A stretch of 7,505 nt of DNA, from contig CAAGJL010000009.1 in NCBI GenBank assembly GCA_900770145.1, forward strand, positions 1-7,505, given 5' to 3'. Source of the stretch: Clostridia bacterium. Its GTDB lineage: Bacteria; Bacillota; Clostridia; Oscillospirales; CAG-272. The translations under genes were made by a program, and so were the position numbers. Positions 4,915 through 7,505 of the stretch are shown here, in pieces (the stretch's first letter is position 1; the number at the start of each line of letters is the position of its first letter). The notes beneath the pieces were generated by a model. The model ran no database searches, was not told the origin of the DNA, and was given only the letters and a program-made list of their open reading frames with translations.

Positions 4915-7505
4915 TTACGCTTTTTTGGATTTACGGTACACGCGTTTGAAGTCGCCTTCCTCAACCACGGGTTTGATCTGCGTCTCGTCCGGGGTCTGCA
5001 TTTCACGGAAAGTTTCTTTGCCGTAGTACGCGTTCAGATACATCTGTTTGATCTCGCTCATCAGCGGGTAGCGGGGGTTGGCGCCGGTGCACTGGTCGTC
5101 AAACGCCTGCTCCACCATCGCGTCCAGTCTCGCAAGGAAGTCCGCCTCGTCCGGTACGTAATCCCGGATGGTGGGCTTGATGCCGACGCGGGCTTTGAGT
5201 GCGTCAATCGCGCGAATGAGGTTTTCCAGTTTCTCCTCGTCGTTCTTCCCGCCAATGCCAAGATAGTCCGCAACTTCCGCGTATCTTGCCAGCGTGTGCG
5301 GGTGGTCGTACTGGGAGAAAGTACCCATCTTTGCGGGGACCTCCGCTGCGTTGAAGCGCAACACTTCGTCAATCATCAGCGCATTGGCAACGCCATGCGG
5401 CAAATGATGGAAAGCGCCCAGTTTGTGCGCCATGGAGTGGCACACACCAAGGAATGCGTTTGCAAACGCCATACCCGCCATGGTCGCCGCGTTTGCCATC
5501 TTTTCGCGCGCCTCCACGTCGGTCTGACCGTTGTCATAAGCGCGGGGCAGATATTCGAAAATCATTTTCAGGGCGCGGAGCGCAAGCCCGTCGGTAAAGT
5601 CGGTTGCCAGCATGGCGGCATAAGCCTCCAGCGCATGGGTCACTGCGTCGATACCGGAGGCAGCGGTCAGCCCGCGGGGGGCGGACATATGGAAGTCTGC
5701 GTCGATAATCGCCATCTTCGGTAGCAATTCGTAATCCGCCAGCGGATATTTCACGCCGGTCTGCTCATCGGTAATCACGGCGAAAGGCGTCACTTCGGAG
5801 CCGGTGCCCGCAGAGGTCGGAATGGCGACAAAATAAGCCTTTTCGCCCATCTTCGGGAAGGTGTAAACTCTCTTGCGGATGTCCATAAAGCGCATCGCCA
5901 TATCCATAAAGTCCACTTCCGGATGTTCGTACAGTACCCACATAATCTTGCCCGCGTCCATGGCGGACCCGCCGCCAAGAGCGATGATGCAGTCCGGCTC
6001 AAACGCTTTCATCTGCGCCGCGCCCGCTTTGGCACACGCCAGCGTCGGGTCGGGGGCTACGTCAAAGAACGTGGTATGCTGAATTCCCATGGCGTCCAAC
6101 TTGTCGGTAATCGGCTTGGTGTAGCCGTTATGATAGAGGAAACTGTCGGTCACGAGGAACGCCTTTTTCTTGTTCATCACGGTTTTCAGCTCGTCAAGAG
6201 CCACCGGCAGGCAACCTTTTTTCAGATAGACTTTTTCAGGCGCGCGGAACCACAACATATTCTCTCTCCTTATCGCAACGGTTTTGACATTGAGCAGGTG
6301 CTTGACGCCCACGTTCTCGGAAACGCTGTTGCCGCCCCAGGAGCCGCAACCAAGCGTAAGAGAGGGGGCAAGACGGAAGTTGTAAAGATCCCCGATACCG
6401 CCCTGAGAAGAGGGCGTGTTGACAAGGACGCGGCAGGTCTTCATCCGCTCCGCAAACTCGGCAAGTTTCGCTTTTTCGGTCATTTCGTTGAGGTAAATGG
6501 AGGAAGTATGACCGTATCCGCCGTCCGCAATCAGATGCTCGGCTTTGTCAAATGCGTCATCGATGTTCTTCGCGCGGTACATCGCAAGCACGGGGGAGAG
6601 TTTTTCGTGTGCAAATTCTTCGGAAAGTTCCACGCTCTCCACTTCGCCGATCAGGATTTTCGTCCCCTCCGGCACCGTCACGCCTGCAAGCGCGGCGATG
6701 GTATGCGCCTTCTGACCCACAATCTTCGCGTTCAGCGCGCCGTTGATGATAATAGTCTTGCGCAGGTGCTCCGTCTCCTCGGGATTGAGGAAGTAGCAAC
6801 CGCGGCGGGCAAACTCCTCTTTCACCGCGTCATATACGCCGTCCAGCACGATGACCGACTGCTCGGAGGCGCAAATCATCCCGTTATCAAAGGTTTTGGA
6901 ATGAATGATGGAACTGACCGCCAGCACCACATCCGCCGTGTCGTCAATGATTGCGGGGGTATTGCCGGCGCCGACGCCAAGGGCAGGCTTGCCGGAGGAA
7001 TACGCCGCGCGCACCATGCCGGGGCCGCCGGTGGCAAGAATAATGTCAGCCTCTTTCATCAGGAGATTGGTCATTTCGAGAGAAGGCACGTCGATCCAGC
7101 CGATAATATCCTCCGGTGCGCCGGCTTTCACCGCCGCGTCCAGCACGACCTTTGCCGCCGCCACCGTGGAGCCTTTGGCGCGCGGGTGGGGGCTGATGAT
7201 GATGCCGTTTCTGGTTTTCAGCGCCAGCAAGGTTTTGAAGATTGCCGTGGAGGTGGGGTTGGTCGTCGGAATCACCGCGGCAACAAGCCCGATCGGTTCG
7301 GCAATCTTCTGTATCCCGTAGGCGGTATCTTCTTCAATCACGCCGCAGGTTTTGGTGTTTTTATAAGCGTTGTAAATATATTCGGCGGCGTAGTGGTTTT
7401 TGATGACCTTGTCCTCTACCACGCCCATACCGGTCTCCGCTACCGCCTGCTTTGCCAGCGGAATACGCATATTGTTTGCCGCAAGCGCCGCCGCGAGGAA
7501 GATCG
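4915..7505 (-). CDS. adhE: Bifunctional acetaldehyde-CoA/alcohol dehydrogenase AdhE (5' truncated by the window)
   Basis: This enzyme reduces acetyl-CoA to acetaldehyde and then to ethanol with two NADH, regenerating NAD+ in fermentation; family members assemble into cytoplasmic filaments called spirosomes. The open frame reaches the window edge, and 11 in-frame codons (IFLAAALAANN) precede the Met at 7470, matching E. coli AdhE from about residue 34, so roughly 33 residues are missing and 7470 is not the start. Counting from that internal Met, the aldehyde dehydrogenase half has GVGAGNTP (165-172) and catalytic C200 in DNGMICASEQS. A linker follows around 400-420. The iron-dependent alcohol dehydrogenase half has the nucleotide-binding ALGGGSAMDAGK (497-508), SAGTGSEVTPF (553-563) and the four expected iron ligands D608, H612, H678 and H692. 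The C-terminus ends RKSKKA before TAA. Both halves appear intact. It is the first visible gene of the operon; any Rex-type redox control site would lie to the right of the window. Confidence 0.97.
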   Translation of the reverse strand, partial: IFLAAALAANNMRIPLAKQAVAETGMGVVEDKVIKNHYAAEYIYNAYKNTKTCGVIEEDTAYGIQKIAEPIGLVAAVIPTTNPTSTAIFKTLLALKTRNGIIISPHPRAKGSTVAAAKVVLDAAVKAGAPEDIIGWIDVPSLEMTNLLMKEADIILATGGPGMVRAAYSSGKPALGVGAGNTPAIIDDTADVVLAVSSIIHSKTFDNGMICASEQSVIVLDGVYDAVKEEFARRGCYFLNPEETEHLRKTIIINGALNAKIVGQKAHTIAALAGVTVPEGTKILIGEVESVELSEEFAHEKLSPVLAMYRAKNIDDAFDKAEHLIADGGYGHTSSIYLNEMTEKAKLAEFAERMKTCRVLVNTPSSQGGIGDLYNFRLAPSLTLGCGSWGGNSVSENVGVKHLLNVKTVAIRRENMLWFRAPEKVYLKKGCLPVALDELKTVMNKKKAFLVTDSFLYHNGYTKPITDKLDAMGIQHTTFFDVAPDPTLACAKAGAAQMKAFEPDCIIALGGGSAMDAGKIMWVLYEHPEVDFMDMAMRFMDIRKRVYTFPKMGEKAYFVAIPTSAGTGSEVTPFAVITDEQTGVKYPLADYELLPKMAIIDADFHMSAPRGLTAASGIDAVTHALEAYAAMLATDFTDGLALRALKMIFEYLPRAYDNGQTDVEAREKMANAATMAGMAFANAFLGVCHSMAHKLGAFHHLPHGVANALMIDEVLRFNAAEVPAKMGTFSQYDHPHTLARYAEVADYLGIGGKNDEEKLENLIRAIDALKARVGIKPTIRDYVPDEADFLARLDAMVEQAFDDQCTGANPRYPLMSEIKQMYLNAYYGKETFREMQTPDETQIKPVVEEGDFKRVYRKSKKA

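Noticed and set aside
4274..5026. A 250-codon open frame on the plus strand spanning the kinase and the end of adhE
   Set aside because: It crosses two well-supported minus-strand genes and has no family features.
7468..7470. ATG at 7470 as the adhE start
   Set aside because: The frame continues upstream to the window edge with IFLAAALAANN, which matches the conserved AdhE N-terminal region, so this Met is internal.

Overview
The window looks like the end of a contig from an anaerobic, fermentative member of the Clostridia. A GC-rich gut or rumen Oscillospiraceae/Ruminococcus-like bacterium is my inference. The support is a bifunctional AdhE, two clostridial-type [FeFe]-hydrogenase proteins, NuoE-like thioredoxin-fold ferredoxins, strong AGGAG-type ribosome binding sites, and GC-rich third codon positions. 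I made no taxonomic search.

Every real gene is on the minus strand and the genes are packed head to tail, so the transcript reads from right to left. In transcription order they are: adhE (7505-4915, about 33 N-terminal residues missing off the right edge); an APH-fold small-molecule or protein kinase (4894-4145); two paralogous thioredoxin-like [2Fe-2S] proteins (4094-3855 and 3851-3585); a HydS-like putative sensory [FeFe]-hydrogenase with a PAS domain (3585-1912); a SpoIIE/PP2C-type phosphatase with an extra C-terminal domain (1919-747); and the N-terminal Fe-S part of a second, group B-like [FeFe]-hydrogenase (735 to about 20). The last gene is cut off where its H-cluster domain begins. 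Spacers run from overlaps of 8 and 1 bases to 50 bases at most. There is no visible internal promoter or terminator and no gene-free stretch longer than 50 bases, so a single operon with its promoter to the right of the window is likely.

Read together, the operon joins two ways of disposing of fermentation electrons, ethanol formation (AdhE) and H2 formation (group B hydrogenase), to a sensing and signalling set. That set is HydS-PAS, the PP2C-type phosphatase, the two [2Fe-2S] carriers and possibly the APH-like kinase. From memory, a related cluster with adhE, a ferredoxin-dependent hydrogenase and hydS has been described in Ruminococcus albus, so the core is not wholly new. The kinase, the uncharacterised C-terminal domain of the phosphatase and several altered metal-site residues are the less explained parts.

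Bases 1-19 are not biological. They match the 3' end of an Illumina TruSeq read-2 adapter, so the truncation of the last gene is an assembly artefact. I saw no tRNA, rRNA, CRISPR array, mobile element or plus-strand gene.
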